A DNA stretch of 64,000 nt, from the NCBI GenBank assembly GCA_017051695.1, contig JAFIDK010000001.1, positions 744,001 to 808,000 on the forward strand, written 5' to 3'. The position numbers and the translations under genes are program-made. The notes under the pieces were generated by a model. The model was given only the letters and a program-made list of their open reading frames with translations, was not told the origin of the DNA and ran no database searches. Source of the stretch: Algoriphagus aestuarii (GTDB lineage Bacteria; Bacteroidota; Bacteroidia; Cytophagales; Cyclobacteriaceae). Below are positions 45,720 through 55,503 of this stretch, one piece after another. Positions within the stretch are counted from its first letter, which is position 1; each line of letters starts with the position of its first letter.

Positions 45720-47644
45720 TAAGGATTGGTTATTTTCTTTAAGACCACGGGTTCTTTTAATTTAGATGCGATGGATTCCATCAGGTATTTTAGATCCGCA
45801 TACTGGGTAGCTGGAATCAACGGATTCTTTACACTCAGTTTTGAACCTATTACCAATACCCCATTCATGGTTTTTGCACTATACGAAAATACAACTGAAT
45901 TACCTTCGATGGTCATGACGCTTTCTTCGGGATAATCATCAAGTTCGTAGCCTTCCGGAATTTTGATATTTACATTGCTGGTTTCAGTAAATGGATATTC
46001 AAAATCTACCGGGAAAATCCGGTACTCTTGAGTGAATGGATTTTTAGAAAAAGAAGAATATTTAATCGGGTTAAAAACAATCATATCCTGATCAGCTGCA
46101 GATTCCATCACAATTTTGAAATTGGTGGAAACATAATTCTTTTCCTTAAGGACATTATCCACCTCTACTTCCCTAATGATCATTCCTTCCGTGTTTTCTG
46201 CAAACAGTTTATCCAATGGTTCCTTTTGCTTTTCCAGGCCATTGACTGCTTTATTCCAATCCAATCCCTCGTAATAGTAATGTCGCAGAGTATTTGACAT
46301 GACCAGGTCCGAACCTTCCAGGCTTACATCGCTGTAATATACCTTATTACTCAAATGCTTGAATTCCAAGGGTACAATGGCACTGCTGCCTTGGACCAGA
46401 TACAATCCTGCCTGGACATGTTTGTCCAGATCTACATACCCAAATGGAGCGTCTTTATCTGACAAATCAAGGTATTGTATTTTTCCATCCAATTCCGTGC
46501 GGAGTAAAATTTCATCAAACTGCGTCAAAAAAGGAAATGGGACAATATTAGACCTACCGTTACCTTTACTACCGATCAGGATGGGATCACATGAAATCCC
46601 CTGAGACTTTAAGATCCCCATCAAAAGCAAGTTTAATTCCTGTGGGCTTCCTATCCTTGTTTTCAGCAGCTGGTTGATTTGTTGGTTGGCATAAATAAAA
46701 TCTGTTCCTTCTGCTTTAAAATTATCCCGAACATAATAATAGGCTTTTTCGGCAATCTCCATCTGAGTACTTCCGCTGATATCCGCATCCATCAATTCCT
46801 TTTCGATCGGATTATTGCGGTAAAAACCCTTATCCCGATAAGTAGAAATCAGCTCATTTCCGAGCATTTCCCACGTATTCAGGACATCCTTCCATTGCAA
46901 TCCCATAGTTTCGGTATTAGTCTGGTACTGCGAAAGCTGAAACTCGATCCTCTCTATATAATCCCTATAGTTTTTCATATAAGGCTCTTCTTTTAGGGAG
47001 AATAGATTTCTTAATGTCCACTTGTAAATGCCGTATTCATTACTGATCTCAGCATTGTTGATCAGGTTATACCCTTGGGTGATCATCTTATAATCAAGGT
47101 TTGGATTCATTTTGATCTGATACTGTGACCCTAAAGTCGGTATTGGATTCTGGAATGTCCATCCATCCAAAAATGTCAGATTTTTATCGGCTTTCTTATA
47201 AGTATACTCCAAAATGGAACCGACCTGGACATTAGGAAAAGTGATTCTCATTTCCCTTATCCCATCGCCTAGGTCTACATCAAAAATATTCTCTTTGCCA
47301 AGTTTGACAGTTTCTGCCTCATTGCCATTGAAATTGGTGATTTGGGCTTTGACAGAGGAAATATTCTCGGTTTTATTATCTCCCAAATAGTACCTTACAC
47401 GAACATCTGCATGTTCCTTACCTGCATCAGTTAAAATCTTTACCCGAAATAGGTAGGTAGTTTCTAACAATCCACTAAAAAACTGAGATTCCCCTTCTTC
47501 CCATAAAACTACCGCCCCGGCATCTGGTTCATAAGAGACCTGCTTTAAATTGATCTCCTCGTCAGAAAACTTGCCCATTTTGATGGTTTGAGCATAGCCT
47601 AGAGAACTGGTCAGGAGAAAAATAATTGTAAAAATTTTTTTCAT
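45719..47644 (-). CDS. DUF3857 protein, middle of tandem triplet (degenerate transglutaminase site)
   Basis: 641 residues from the ATG at 47644; the longer frame (47719) adds 25 residues before a clear Sec signal (MKKIFTIIFLLTSSLGYAQ) and is rejected. DUF3857 domain about 25-230. The transglutaminase position GDCKGLSNIM of the paralog is GSPQELNLLL here, and FNHVIL is FDEILL, so both Cys and His are missing. The sequence FPVDFEYPFTETSNVNIKIP near the C-terminus matches FPSFENINATIPV in the 645-residue paralog, showing the pair arose by duplication. Confidence 0.85.
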   Translation of the reverse strand: MKKIFTIIFLLTSSLGYAQTIKMGKFSDEEINLKQVSYEPDAGAVVLWEEGESQFFSGLLETTYLFRVKILTDAGKEHADVRVRYYLGDNKTENISSVKAQITNFNGNEAETVKLGKENIFDVDLGDGIREMRITFPNVQVGSILEYTYKKADKNLTFLDGWTFQNPIPTLGSQYQIKMNPNLDYKMITQGYNLINNAEISNEYGIYKWTLRNLFSLKEEPYMKNYRDYIERIEFQLSQYQTNTETMGLQWKDVLNTWEMLGNELISTYRDKGFYRNNPIEKELMDADISGSTQMEIAEKAYYYVRDNFKAEGTDFIYANQQINQLLKTRIGSPQELNLLLMGILKSQGISCDPILIGSKGNGRSNIVPFPFLTQFDEILLRTELDGKIQYLDLSDKDAPFGYVDLDKHVQAGLYLVQGSSAIVPLEFKHLSNKVYYSDVSLEGSDLVMSNTLRHYYYEGLDWNKAVNGLEKQKEPLDKLFAENTEGMIIREVEVDNVLKEKNYVSTNFKIVMESAADQDMIVFNPIKYSSFSKNPFTQEYRIFPVDFEYPFTETSNVNIKIPEGYELDDYPEESVMTIEGNSVVFSYSAKTMNGVLVIGSKLSVKNPLIPATQYADLKYLMESIASKLKEPVVLKKITNP

Positions 47645-47723
47645 AAAATGGTTTTTTGGTTGGTGGCTATCAGTCAGTTTAAAGGAGTATTTTTTCTCGA
47701 ACCCTAAGCTTTCCGACATTGGA

Positions 47724-49574
47724 CTAATTATTGGCTGTAGTTGGTTTTAAAAAGATGTATGTTTTGACAGCTTTTGAATTAAATTTTTTGATCAGATCGC
47801 TCTTTTGATCCTCTTCTAAATCGGCAGAAAACGTCAAATCAATTTCCCTTTTGATCTTTAGATTGCTTCCTTCGAGTGTACTTTCTATCCTGATACTGTT
47901 TCCTTCCTCCTCGTAAATAAAGGGATCCAAACTTGTTTCTGGTGATAGGCTTTCCCCCAAGTCAATATCGAAAGAATCTGTTTTTACCAGTCGGTTGCTG
48001 GAAAGCATATCTTTTTGAATAGGCCCCATAAATGATTTCAGGATGATCCTTTTAGATGTACTCTGCGTAAACCTTTGGATGACTCCCTTATAATTAGTTT
48101 TGGCAATAGGAACAGAGTCCTCCTTCTCCAGATCTATTGACAGGTCACTGATAATCAATCCTGAAACCGGGGAATTTTTATTGAAATAGTCTTTTTGCTT
48201 TCGGTCATCCAATCTGTTTTTAACATACATCAAATCCTCTGCAAAATTTCCGGCAAGATTTAAATCTGTTTCTATCAATGCATCTCCCCGAGGATCGATT
48301 TTTATAGAAGTAGAAGAGGTAGCACTGTTCCAGTTCGCATGGTCATAGGAAGGCGTTTTAGTAAGATATCCTCCTCCTCTTTTCGTGACAAGGACATGCC
48401 TGTTTTTTGTAAAAGATCCCAAATATCCAGCTGGTAGCATATTAGAGGTACATTCCAGCCAAATCGGAGCTTCATCTGTAGGCACTTGTAAAATGACATG
48501 GTTGAATTGGTTCGAAGGAAAGTCAACTTCAATATCATCTTCTTCCTCTCCTGCATAAACTAAAGTATAATTGGATTCAATTCCAGCTTCTGTGAGCATG
48601 GCCCTCATGATGTTGGAAAGTCCTTTACAATCTCCATAGGCATACTTTGCCACTTCATCCGAGCTTATGGTTTGCCAGCCACCAATCCCCAGCTGAATAC
48701 TGACGTACCTGAAGTTTTCCTGAAGGTAAGAATACAAAACCTCTACTTTTTCGTAGGGGCTTTCCAGCCCATCAGTCAGTTGATGAATTTTCAATTGGAG
48801 ATCTTCAGGTAATTTATCCCGGCCTTCATTTAGTTTATAAAGCCAATCTGCCAGACCTGACCAATCCTTCATTTCCCCGGCATAGTTTTCCATACCAAAC
48901 TTAACAGGGGCCAACAGCAATCTATGATCCTCTTCCTCCTCAAGATCGGGTTCTTGTATGGGAAGATCATTTTCTTCCCATCGTACAGAAACCAACCCAC
49001 TTTCTTCTTTCTCCTCTCTTTTTCCGAGAAGATTCACTTCCTTATATCTCAGGCCCATTCCCTTTGGGTAAGTGACTGTCAAAACCGAGTTTTTGATTTT
49101 TTGATTAAATCTGTGAACAGGAATCCAAGTTGGAAAAAAGAAATTAGTTTTGGTTTTCGTCTTTGTCTTGATATTGACTTCGATCGGGAATACGCCACTT
49201 TTTAGCTCGTAATATTTTCGCCTATTGTCATCAAAAATCGTCGAATTGGAATAAACCGCTGCATCACTCATATCCCTGAGTTTGGCTTTTTGAATTGTTT
49301 TGCCAGTCTTGGGATCTTTTACTTCCAGTTCAAAATTCTCAATCTCATTTAATCGATCATAAAAAAGTGAGGTATATGCATGATCTAATCCCTCGACTGA
49401 GTAAATGATAAAATTTTTCTCAATAAAGTAAGTCACCTCAAATTTATCAGAGATAGAAATAGATTGGTTTTCAGAAAGCTCTGAATAAATTTCAACAGAA
49501 TCTTTCCTGCCGGCATACGTGGAGTTGTAAATCAAAAAACAAAAAAACAGAACTCCGATTAACGTTTTTATCAT
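47724..49574 (-). CDS. DUF3857 protein with intact transglutaminase-like core
   Basis: 616 residues with a Sec signal (to about residue 21, STYAG). DUF3857 beta domain about 40-230, then a transglutaminase-like core with C316 in YGDCKGLSN, H359 in FNHVIL and an acidic residue at E374 (IWLECTSN, where Asp is usual), so the protein is a candidate transglutaminase or peptidase-like enzyme. Likely periplasmic. First gene of three DUF3857 paralogs on the minus strand; the next begins 80 bp later. The two downstream paralogs have lost both Cys and His. Confidence 0.88.
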   Translation of the reverse strand: MIKTLIGVLFFCFLIYNSTYAGRKDSVEIYSELSENQSISISDKFEVTYFIEKNFIIYSVEGLDHAYTSLFYDRLNEIENFELEVKDPKTGKTIQKAKLRDMSDAAVYSNSTIFDDNRRKYYELKSGVFPIEVNIKTKTKTKTNFFFPTWIPVHRFNQKIKNSVLTVTYPKGMGLRYKEVNLLGKREEKEESGLVSVRWEENDLPIQEPDLEEEEDHRLLLAPVKFGMENYAGEMKDWSGLADWLYKLNEGRDKLPEDLQLKIHQLTDGLESPYEKVEVLYSYLQENFRYVSIQLGIGGWQTISSDEVAKYAYGDCKGLSNIMRAMLTEAGIESNYTLVYAGEEEDDIEVDFPSNQFNHVILQVPTDEAPIWLECTSNMLPAGYLGSFTKNRHVLVTKRGGGYLTKTPSYDHANWNSATSSTSIKIDPRGDALIETDLNLAGNFAEDLMYVKNRLDDRKQKDYFNKNSPVSGLIISDLSIDLEKEDSVPIAKTNYKGVIQRFTQSTSKRIILKSFMGPIQKDMLSSNRLVKTDSFDIDLGESLSPETSLDPFIYEEEGNSIRIESTLEGSNLKIKREIDLTFSADLEEDQKSDLIKKFNSKAVKTYIFLKPTTANN

Positions 49575-49776
49575 GAAAATTATTGGGGATAACTTGGTTG
49601 AAATTATAAAAAAAATGAAAACAAACTAATCTATGGTTAGATAAAATTTCTTAGGCGAAAATATCCTGATTTATTTGGATTTGATACTCAAATTGTTGCA
49701 CTGTGTTTTGGGAATTTCTCCTTGTATTTCCCATCAAAAGTTGCCTATTTTGATTTTTTACAAAAAAACATCAGGA

Positions 49777-50241
49777 ATGAGCGCAATTGAAATTGGAAGT
49801 TTTGAGGATTTTGAAAAGTACAGTGGCAAAGAATTAGGGACCTCGGAATACTTCCAAATCACCCAAGAACAGATAAATTTATTCGCTGATGCCACTTATG
49901 ATCACCAGTGGATCCACACGGATCCAGAGCGTGCCAAATCCCAAGGTTCATTTGGAAATACCATCGCCCACGGATATTTAACTCTCAGCATTGTTCCGCA
50001 CCTATGGGAGCAAATCCTCAAAGTAAATAACCTCAAAATGATGATCAATTATGGGATAGAAAATTTCCGTTTTGCCCATCCCGTTTTGGTGACGGACCAA
50101 GTAAGACTTGCTGCCACCCTTAAATCTGTAGTAAACTTACGTGGAACTGTTAAAGCTGAGGTTTCTGTAAAACTTGAAATCAAAGATCAAAAAAAACCCG
50201 CTTTCACCGGTGTTTTAGTATTTCTTTACCATTTCAAATAA
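49777..50241 (+). CDS. MaoC-family dehydratase (hot-dog fold)
   Basis: 154 residues from the ATG at 49777, which follows an AGGA; the longer frame from 49675 adds 34 residues without homology character and is rejected. Hydratase motif FADATYDHQWIHTDPERA with the D-x4-H pair expected for R-specific enoyl-CoA hydratases, then FGNTIAHGYLTLS. Adds water across trans-2-enoyl-CoA or similar. Stands alone between the DUF3857 triplet and tcdA; the stop is directly before the convergent tcdA stop. Confidence 0.9.
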   Translation: MSAIEIGSFEDFEKYSGKELGTSEYFQITQEQINLFADATYDHQWIHTDPERAKSQGSFGNTIAHGYLTLSIVPHLWEQILKVNNLKMMINYGIENFRFAHPVLVTDQVRLAATLKSVVNLRGTVKAEVSVKLEIKDQKKPAFTGVLVFLYHFK

Positions 50242-50967
50242 TCAGGAAGCCAAGAGATCATTGACCACGGTAGCAGCACAGGCACAACCAAATGCTGCTG
50301 GAAGAAATGACATCGTACCATAGGCAGATTTCTTATAATTCCTGCCGTCAGTCATCATCATGCTTTCTTTGATCATGATTTCTGAAGAAAAAACCGCCTT
50401 AAAGCCCGTTTGGATATTTTTCTTCTTGAGTCTTTTTCTGACCATTTTGGCCAGTTTACAGGCATAAGTATCGGCTATGTCGACCACTTTTACCTGAGTA
50501 GGATCTACTTTTCCTCCCGCACCCATCGAACTGACCAATGGAAACCCCCTTTTATAGGCTCCATCGATCAAATGTAACTTAGGAGTAAAACTATCGATAC
50601 AGTCCACTACATAATCAAAATGATTTGATTCCAACAATTCCGTCATTTCTTCCGGCCCCAGAAATTGTTTGATAGTCTTTACTTTTATTGATGGATTGAT
50701 CGAGGTCAATCGCTCCTCCATCCAAGCAGCTTTAGATTCTCCTACATTTTTTTGCGTCGCAGGCAGCTGCCTGTTGCAATTGGTAATATCTACTATATCC
50801 CCATCAATGATCGTCATTTCACCGATCCCAGCTCTACAGATAAACTCTGCCGCAAATGAACCCACCCCGCCCAATCCTACTACCAATACATGTTTTTTTG
50901 CCAATTTCTCCAGCCCTTCCCGGCCAGTAATCAGTTCAGTCCGGCTAAGCCAGGCAAACTCACTCAT
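50242..50967 (-). CDS. tcdA: tRNA threonylcarbamoyladenosine dehydratase TcdA
   Basis: 241 residues, ThiF/E1-like. ATP-binding VLVVGLGGVGSFAAE (about 28-42), DGDIVDITNCNRQL (about 55-70), and the TcdA-specific tail SSMGAGGKVDPTQVKV and PAAFGCACAATVV. It dehydrates t6A at position 37 of tRNA to the cyclic ct6A. Its first 8 bases overlap the tatD gene end (50960-50967), so the two are translationally coupled. Confidence 0.95.
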   Translation of the reverse strand: MSEFAWLSRTELITGREGLEKLAKKHVLVVGLGGVGSFAAEFICRAGIGEMTIIDGDIVDITNCNRQLPATQKNVGESKAAWMEERLTSINPSIKVKTIKQFLGPEEMTELLESNHFDYVVDCIDSFTPKLHLIDGAYKRGFPLVSSMGAGGKVDPTQVKVVDIADTYACKLAKMVRKRLKKKNIQTGFKAVFSSEIMIKESMMMTDGRNYKKSAYGTMSFLPAAFGCACAATVVNDLLAS

Positions 50968-51610
50968 AAATCTTCCTTTTTGAAATCTTGTTCCAGTTTG
51001 ATAAAACCTGCTCTGATAGTACTTCCTCAGGCCTGCCCAAAATTACAGAAGCCGTATTAAAAATGGAATCAATGGGTTCCTTGGAATCATCAGTTTCAAA
51101 AAAAAATCGCTCTGATGGACAGTCTTTAAGCCAGGCAATTGCATGGGATTCTTTCTGCTTCAGCGCTTTTCCAAAGGAAAAATAAACCGGAAAAGGCAAT
51201 AATTGTGTTGCTAGGTGAGGCTTAAGATTGAAACCATGGCAAATGATAGAGGGGGTTTCCTTTTCACTTTTGAAATACTCAAGTAGCAAATCATGGGATT
51301 TGACCAAGTGCAAAATCAAAGGAATGCCCAATGCAATAGCCAATTTGGCCTGCGCCTTAAAAGCGGCTTTCTGCACAGAAATATCTGGACCCCAAATTCT
51401 ATCAAATCCCGCCTCACCTATGGCCATACATCGTTCATTTTGTGCCAAAGCTTCCAATTTATCAAAGTTTTCTTGCCAGTTCTCGTTTAGATTCCAAGGA
51501 TGAAAACCTGTAGAAAAATAGTCTGGGGATCGCTGGGGAGAGCTAGTTTCTAGGTTAAAAATTGCAAAATTATTAGCAGTAGAGTGGGTATGAATATCTA
51601 ATAGCTTCAT
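50960..51610 (-). CDS. TatD-family metal-dependent hydrolase
   Basis: 216 residues, shorter than the usual 250-260 but with the barrel ligands visible: H7 and H9 in DIHTHS, E in MAIGEAGFD, H in LILHLVKS and CHGFN, and D in FFETDDSKEP. TatD relatives are 3'-5' DNA exonucleases or deacylases. The gene overlaps tcdA by 8 bp. Slightly compact loop regions account for the shorter length; no truncation is evident. Confidence 0.87.
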   Translation of the reverse strand: MKLLDIHTHSTANNFAIFNLETSSPQRSPDYFSTGFHPWNLNENWQENFDKLEALAQNERCMAIGEAGFDRIWGPDISVQKAAFKAQAKLAIALGIPLILHLVKSHDLLLEYFKSEKETPSIICHGFNLKPHLATQLLPFPVYFSFGKALKQKESHAIAWLKDCPSERFFFETDDSKEPIDSIFNTASVILGRPEEVLSEQVLSNWNKISKRKIYE

Positions 51611-51664
51611 TAAGTTTTTAAGTTAAACTAAATAGTATAAATTACACTTTAAACTTTAGCTACC

Positions 51665-52825
51665 ATGAAAAATATCAGCTTACTTTTAGTTTTTGCATTT
51701 GTAGCATTCTCATGCAATAAGTCCGAGGAGAAGGAAAATTCCAAAGAAAAAGAATCCATTGGTTTTTTAAAACAAGACTCGATCCAAGTGAATTATATCG
51801 GGCTACCTAAATTGATGGATGTCAATCCAAAAATTCAGAAAATTTTATTTTTTGATCCTCAGGCAATGAAATTTGTGATTGCTGATTTTGAAGGGAATAT
51901 AGTCAGCGAATTCACTAAGGAAAGAGATGCCCCAGATGGTTTTGGGTTTTTCCCCATGGCAGCTGGCAAGTTTAAAGAGAATGGATCAATTCAGATTGTC
52001 TCTGCCCGGGGTTTATTTGAATACGATCAGGAAGGAAATCTACTGAATAGCAAAAAGATCCCGAGCGACGATGTCCTCCCTTTTTCAGGGAGGCTGGATG
52101 CACTTCAGGAAATCCAATTTGTAGAAGATCAAATTCTATTGGCTGGAGTGGTGGCGAGATCTGAATTTAATAAAACCCAACCTGAATTTTATGATACCTT
52201 TCTCCAACTCATTTGGGCTGATACTGCTACTGGTAACTTTGAAAGGTTTCTAAACCTGGAAGCCGAAAGTATTTTTCAAAATAACATGTCTCATGAACCC
52301 ACAACTCTATCTCCAAAGTTTGAGATCATAGAAGATAAGTTATATGTAATCAATGGAACAGATCCATACTTGAACATTTACAAAAAAGACCCTCCTTATG
52401 AGAGAATTTCCAGAATTCCTCTAGCTCTCAAAGATTACAAACTAAATCCAGGGGAGGATCCAAAAAAGGCTGACCCACGAGCTATCTCATACGATCCCAG
52501 TTTTGGGAATATCTTAAAAATGGCTAAAGTCCAGGATAAGTTGGTGATTTCCTATGTCTCGGGATATGATGAACAGGACACCCAACTTCAAAATGAAAAC
52601 CGAACAGAAGAGGATTGGAACGCATTCAATGAGCGGGTTTCCAATAAATATAAAACCCACTACCTCATTTTAGATTTAGAAGGAAATCAACTGGCAGATC
52701 TTGAATCTCCAGATGAATTTGACGATGTCTTTGTCAGTAGAGCTGGGGATTTATGGTTTCTGGGAAAAGCTAATCCTGAAGTAGAAGAGGATTTTTTCAA
52801 ACTCTACAAAGTCTCCATCGACTAA
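51665..52825 (+). CDS. Lipoprotein of unknown function, propeller-like
   Basis: 386 residues. Lipoprotein signal with Cys17 (FVAFSCNKSEEKENSKEKE). The acidic/lysine-rich stretch after the Cys resembles the export signal that sends Bacteroidota lipoproteins to the cell surface, but this is inference. The body alternates strands and turns (for example MKFVIADFEGNIVSEF, YLILDLEGNQLADL) like a beta-propeller, similar in style to the DUF4221 protein at 20708. Neighbours do not suggest a role. Confidence 0.7.
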   Translation: MKNISLLLVFAFVAFSCNKSEEKENSKEKESIGFLKQDSIQVNYIGLPKLMDVNPKIQKILFFDPQAMKFVIADFEGNIVSEFTKERDAPDGFGFFPMAAGKFKENGSIQIVSARGLFEYDQEGNLLNSKKIPSDDVLPFSGRLDALQEIQFVEDQILLAGVVARSEFNKTQPEFYDTFLQLIWADTATGNFERFLNLEAESIFQNNMSHEPTTLSPKFEIIEDKLYVINGTDPYLNIYKKDPPYERISRIPLALKDYKLNPGEDPKKADPRAISYDPSFGNILKMAKVQDKLVISYVSGYDEQDTQLQNENRTEEDWNAFNERVSNKYKTHYLILDLEGNQLADLESPDEFDDVFVSRAGDLWFLGKANPEVEEDFFKLYKVSID

Positions 52826-52827
52826 TA

Positions 52828-52859
52828 ACAAAAAATCCTCCCGATTTGCGGGAGGATTT
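52828..52859 (-). terminator. Terminator between convergent lipoprotein and TonB receptor genes
   Basis: An 11-bp stem AAATCCTCCCG / CGGGAGGATTT (52833-52843, 52849-52859) with a 5-nt loop. On the minus strand a T6 tract follows (A at 52830-52835), so it terminates the receptor mRNA; the plus-strand T tract is weaker. Confidence 0.85.
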
Positions 52860-52867
52860 AACTCTTT

Positions 52868-55297
52868 TTAATTCAATCTATCTCTTTCTTCGGAGCTACC
52901 TGTACTTTTATTTACCCGGAAGCTTTCCCCCTTCGCAAATCTATATCGAAGCGTAAATCTCACACCTTGGTTACTTCTATATTGTCTGAAGGAAGTATCA
53001 ATATCCGCAAAATCAACTTTTGCTCTGATCACCTGGGTTCTGAATAGATCCGTACCATTCACAGCGATCGTCAATTTATCCTTCATAATTGTTTTAGTCA
53101 CTCCGGCATCCACCCAGCCAAAACCTTCCAATTCTCCCTGACCCCAGATCTGGGGTCCAAGATACATTCCCACAACCTCCAGTTTAAAACCTTTTGGCAA
53201 ATTGATGTTGTGCTGAGATCTCACCATAAAAGAAGTCTGCTCTGTATCCAGCAAGTCATCGCCTATCTGTGATTTATAGCGGTTATAATTTACCTGAACC
53301 ATATTGGAAGTGCCCCACCATTCGCGGATCTGAACCGGAACCATGGCCCTGAAATTCGCATTTCTTGTCTTGTCAAAATTGTCAGTATAGGTCGTGGTTG
53401 TTCTTTCCTCATCATCCTGAATAAACACCTGCATAAATGCATCGGTGGTCTCACTGTATCCTAAAGTAAACTGGTAACTTCCTTTTACCACATGATTCAT
53501 TTCAAAGTTATTGGAATACTGAGGCTTCAAATTAGGATTTCCTCGCTCAGAAGTCAATGGATCAATGTAATACACAAAAGGATTCAACAATCGATAGTTG
53601 GGTCTCGTGATCCTTCTGTTTGCATTATATACAATCTGGTAGTTGTCAGAAATTTTATGCTGAACGAAGGCACTTGGGAATAAATTAAAATACTCCTGCG
53701 TATTGATCTGATCCAAGGTGACTGAGTTACCCTGAATATCAGAATATTCCCCTCTCAGACCAGCTTGATAGCTTACTTTATCTGAGAACTTTCCTTTGTA
53801 AGAAACATAACCAGCCAATACATTTTCATTGTAGATAAAATGATTGCTGTTTCCTGTCGGTTCAAATGGGCCATCTTCCACAGAAAGCGTCAAATCCAGA
53901 TTGTTATCTGATTTTACCCAAGATCCTTTCACTCCAGTTTCAAAAGTCCCTTTCCAAAGTGGCTTCACCAGATCTACCTTAGCTGTGAAAATCGTGTAGT
54001 ACATATCGTTTAGGGTATTCAATTTCCCTCTACTTGCATTGGCAAGGTCTTCTCCTGTCCAAGTGGTAGTACTCAACAAGGATTCACTGTCGGAATTCAT
54101 TCTGGTAAAGTCAAAATCTGAGGTAAGTTTAGTCCCCAGTGTATCGAGGTTACCACCATAGTGAAGGTTTCCAAAGAAACGGTTTCCACCACCTTTTGAA
54201 TCATTATATGAATCCAGAAAATTATTTTCAGCCTGCCCTGGAGTAGTAATCGAAGTCAAGGATGGGTTGGTAGTCGTGTTATCGAAATCCGATGCCTGTA
54301 GGTTCAACCCGATATTGTGGTTTTCGTTGATCTCATAATTGGCAGCCCCATTAAAGAACAGGTTTTTATTTCTTTGTCTGATCCTTGATTCCTGCATGAA
54401 ATTGGAAACGCCTCCCTCCACATCAAAATTTCTCTCGATATCCAATTCATTCAAATTGGCATAGTGGTTATAATTCAAGTCTGCATTTGTGGACCATTTT
54501 CCTTTTTTCACATTTAGTGAAACTCCGGCGATAGGCGCCCAATAGCCATTATATTGTCCACCGGCCTGGACATTTCCAAATACCCCGTCAACAGTATTCT
54601 TTTTCAAACGGATATTAATCACCCCAGCAGAACCTTCTGCATCAAATCTCGCAGAAGGATTATTGATCACCTCGATGCTCTTGATATTATCAGCAGGCAT
54701 GGCTCTTAAGAAATTGGCCAAGTCGGTAGCGCTCATGTAAGTCTGACGGTCATTGATCATCACCACAGCACCGGTACGGCCATTAAGATTGATAATCCCA
54801 TCCTGATCTACGTAGATTCCCGGAGATCTACCGATGACGTCCAAAGCTGTGGAGCCTTCCGCCATCACGGTACCTTCCACATTCACGATGGTTTTATCAG
54901 GTTCAATGATGATTTCCGGTCGGGTAGACTGTACAGTAACCTCATCCAAACCAGTAGCTTCATCGATGACCTGGATTTCACCCATGTCTTTGATCATTCC
55001 CGGCTTCAAATCAAAAGCTTCCGATTCGAAAGATTTAAAGCCAATGGAAGAAATGACAAGTTTCACTTTTTCGGTTTTAGAGGATTCGATCAAAAACAAT
55101 CCATCTTCGTCTGAAACAGCTCCGTCTACCAAGTGACCATCGTTTACAGCGATCAAGGCCACATTGGCATAAGGTACGGATTGTCCATTTTGGTCTAGGA
55201 TTTTCCCTGAAATCTTGCTGAAGTCTTTTGCAGCGAGATTACTCATTCCTAATAAGTAGGTGAAAAGGGTCAAGAAAAGTAAGTTGGTAGTTTTCAT
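52868..55297 (-). CDS. TonB-dependent receptor, outer-membrane beta-barrel (OMP_b-brl_3 type)
   Basis: 809 residues from the ATG at 55297, a better signal start than the upstream in-frame ATG (55330). Sec signal to about residue 23, carboxypeptidase-like regulatory domain (about 25-110: ISGKILDQNGQSVPYANVAL), plug with VVMINDRQTYMSATDLANFL and NPSARFDAEGSAGVINIRL (the hallmark of this subgroup), and a barrel to the C-terminus. A TATTTTTG -7 box lies upstream at 55363-55356 on the minus strand. No SusD neighbour. Ligand unknown. Confidence 0.92.
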   Translation of the reverse strand: MKTTNLLFLTLFTYLLGMSNLAAKDFSKISGKILDQNGQSVPYANVALIAVNDGHLVDGAVSDEDGLFLIESSKTEKVKLVISSIGFKSFESEAFDLKPGMIKDMGEIQVIDEATGLDEVTVQSTRPEIIIEPDKTIVNVEGTVMAEGSTALDVIGRSPGIYVDQDGIINLNGRTGAVVMINDRQTYMSATDLANFLRAMPADNIKSIEVINNPSARFDAEGSAGVINIRLKKNTVDGVFGNVQAGGQYNGYWAPIAGVSLNVKKGKWSTNADLNYNHYANLNELDIERNFDVEGGVSNFMQESRIRQRNKNLFFNGAANYEINENHNIGLNLQASDFDNTTTNPSLTSITTPGQAENNFLDSYNDSKGGGNRFFGNLHYGGNLDTLGTKLTSDFDFTRMNSDSESLLSTTTWTGEDLANASRGKLNTLNDMYYTIFTAKVDLVKPLWKGTFETGVKGSWVKSDNNLDLTLSVEDGPFEPTGNSNHFIYNENVLAGYVSYKGKFSDKVSYQAGLRGEYSDIQGNSVTLDQINTQEYFNLFPSAFVQHKISDNYQIVYNANRRITRPNYRLLNPFVYYIDPLTSERGNPNLKPQYSNNFEMNHVVKGSYQFTLGYSETTDAFMQVFIQDDEERTTTTYTDNFDKTRNANFRAMVPVQIREWWGTSNMVQVNYNRYKSQIGDDLLDTEQTSFMVRSQHNINLPKGFKLEVVGMYLGPQIWGQGELEGFGWVDAGVTKTIMKDKLTIAVNGTDLFRTQVIRAKVDFADIDTSFRQYRSNQGVRFTLRYRFAKGESFRVNKSTGSSEERDRLN

Positions 55298-55355
55298 TGA
55301 TATGAAATAGATATGTGTTGACGAATCCACTCAATGAAAACAAAATGCCAAGAAT

Positions 55356-55363
55356 CAAAAATA
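55356..55363 (-). promoter_or_regulatory. Possible -7 box for the TonB receptor gene
   Basis: TATTTTTG (minus strand, 55363-55356) matches TAnnTTTG; a start near 55349 gives a 52-nt leader. A TTTG lies upstream but only 15 bp away, shorter than usual, so the -33 part is uncertain. Confidence 0.4.
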
Positions 55364-55451
55364 GACCTCAAATGGCTCCAAATGCACTATTGATGTTAAA
55401 ATCAAATAATCACTGTATCATAACCGAACAGTAATTCGATCACTTTTATAC

Positions 55452-55481
55452 AAAAAAAATCCCCTACCGGCTGGCAGGGGA
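55452..55481 (-). terminator. Terminator of the superoxide dismutase gene
   Basis: Stem TCCCCT-A-CC / GG-C-AGGGGA (55460-55468 with 55473-55481, one mismatch) with GGCT loop, followed on the minus strand by a T8 tract (A at 55452-55459). Confidence 0.88.
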
Positions 55482-55503
55482 CTTGAATTTCAACTTGAAA
55501 TGA

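Noticed and set aside
43782-47644. The two DUF3857 copies without Cys/His as pseudogenes
   Set aside because: Both are full length, have signal peptides and intact frames with overlapping coupling, so loss of catalysis rather than decay is more likely.
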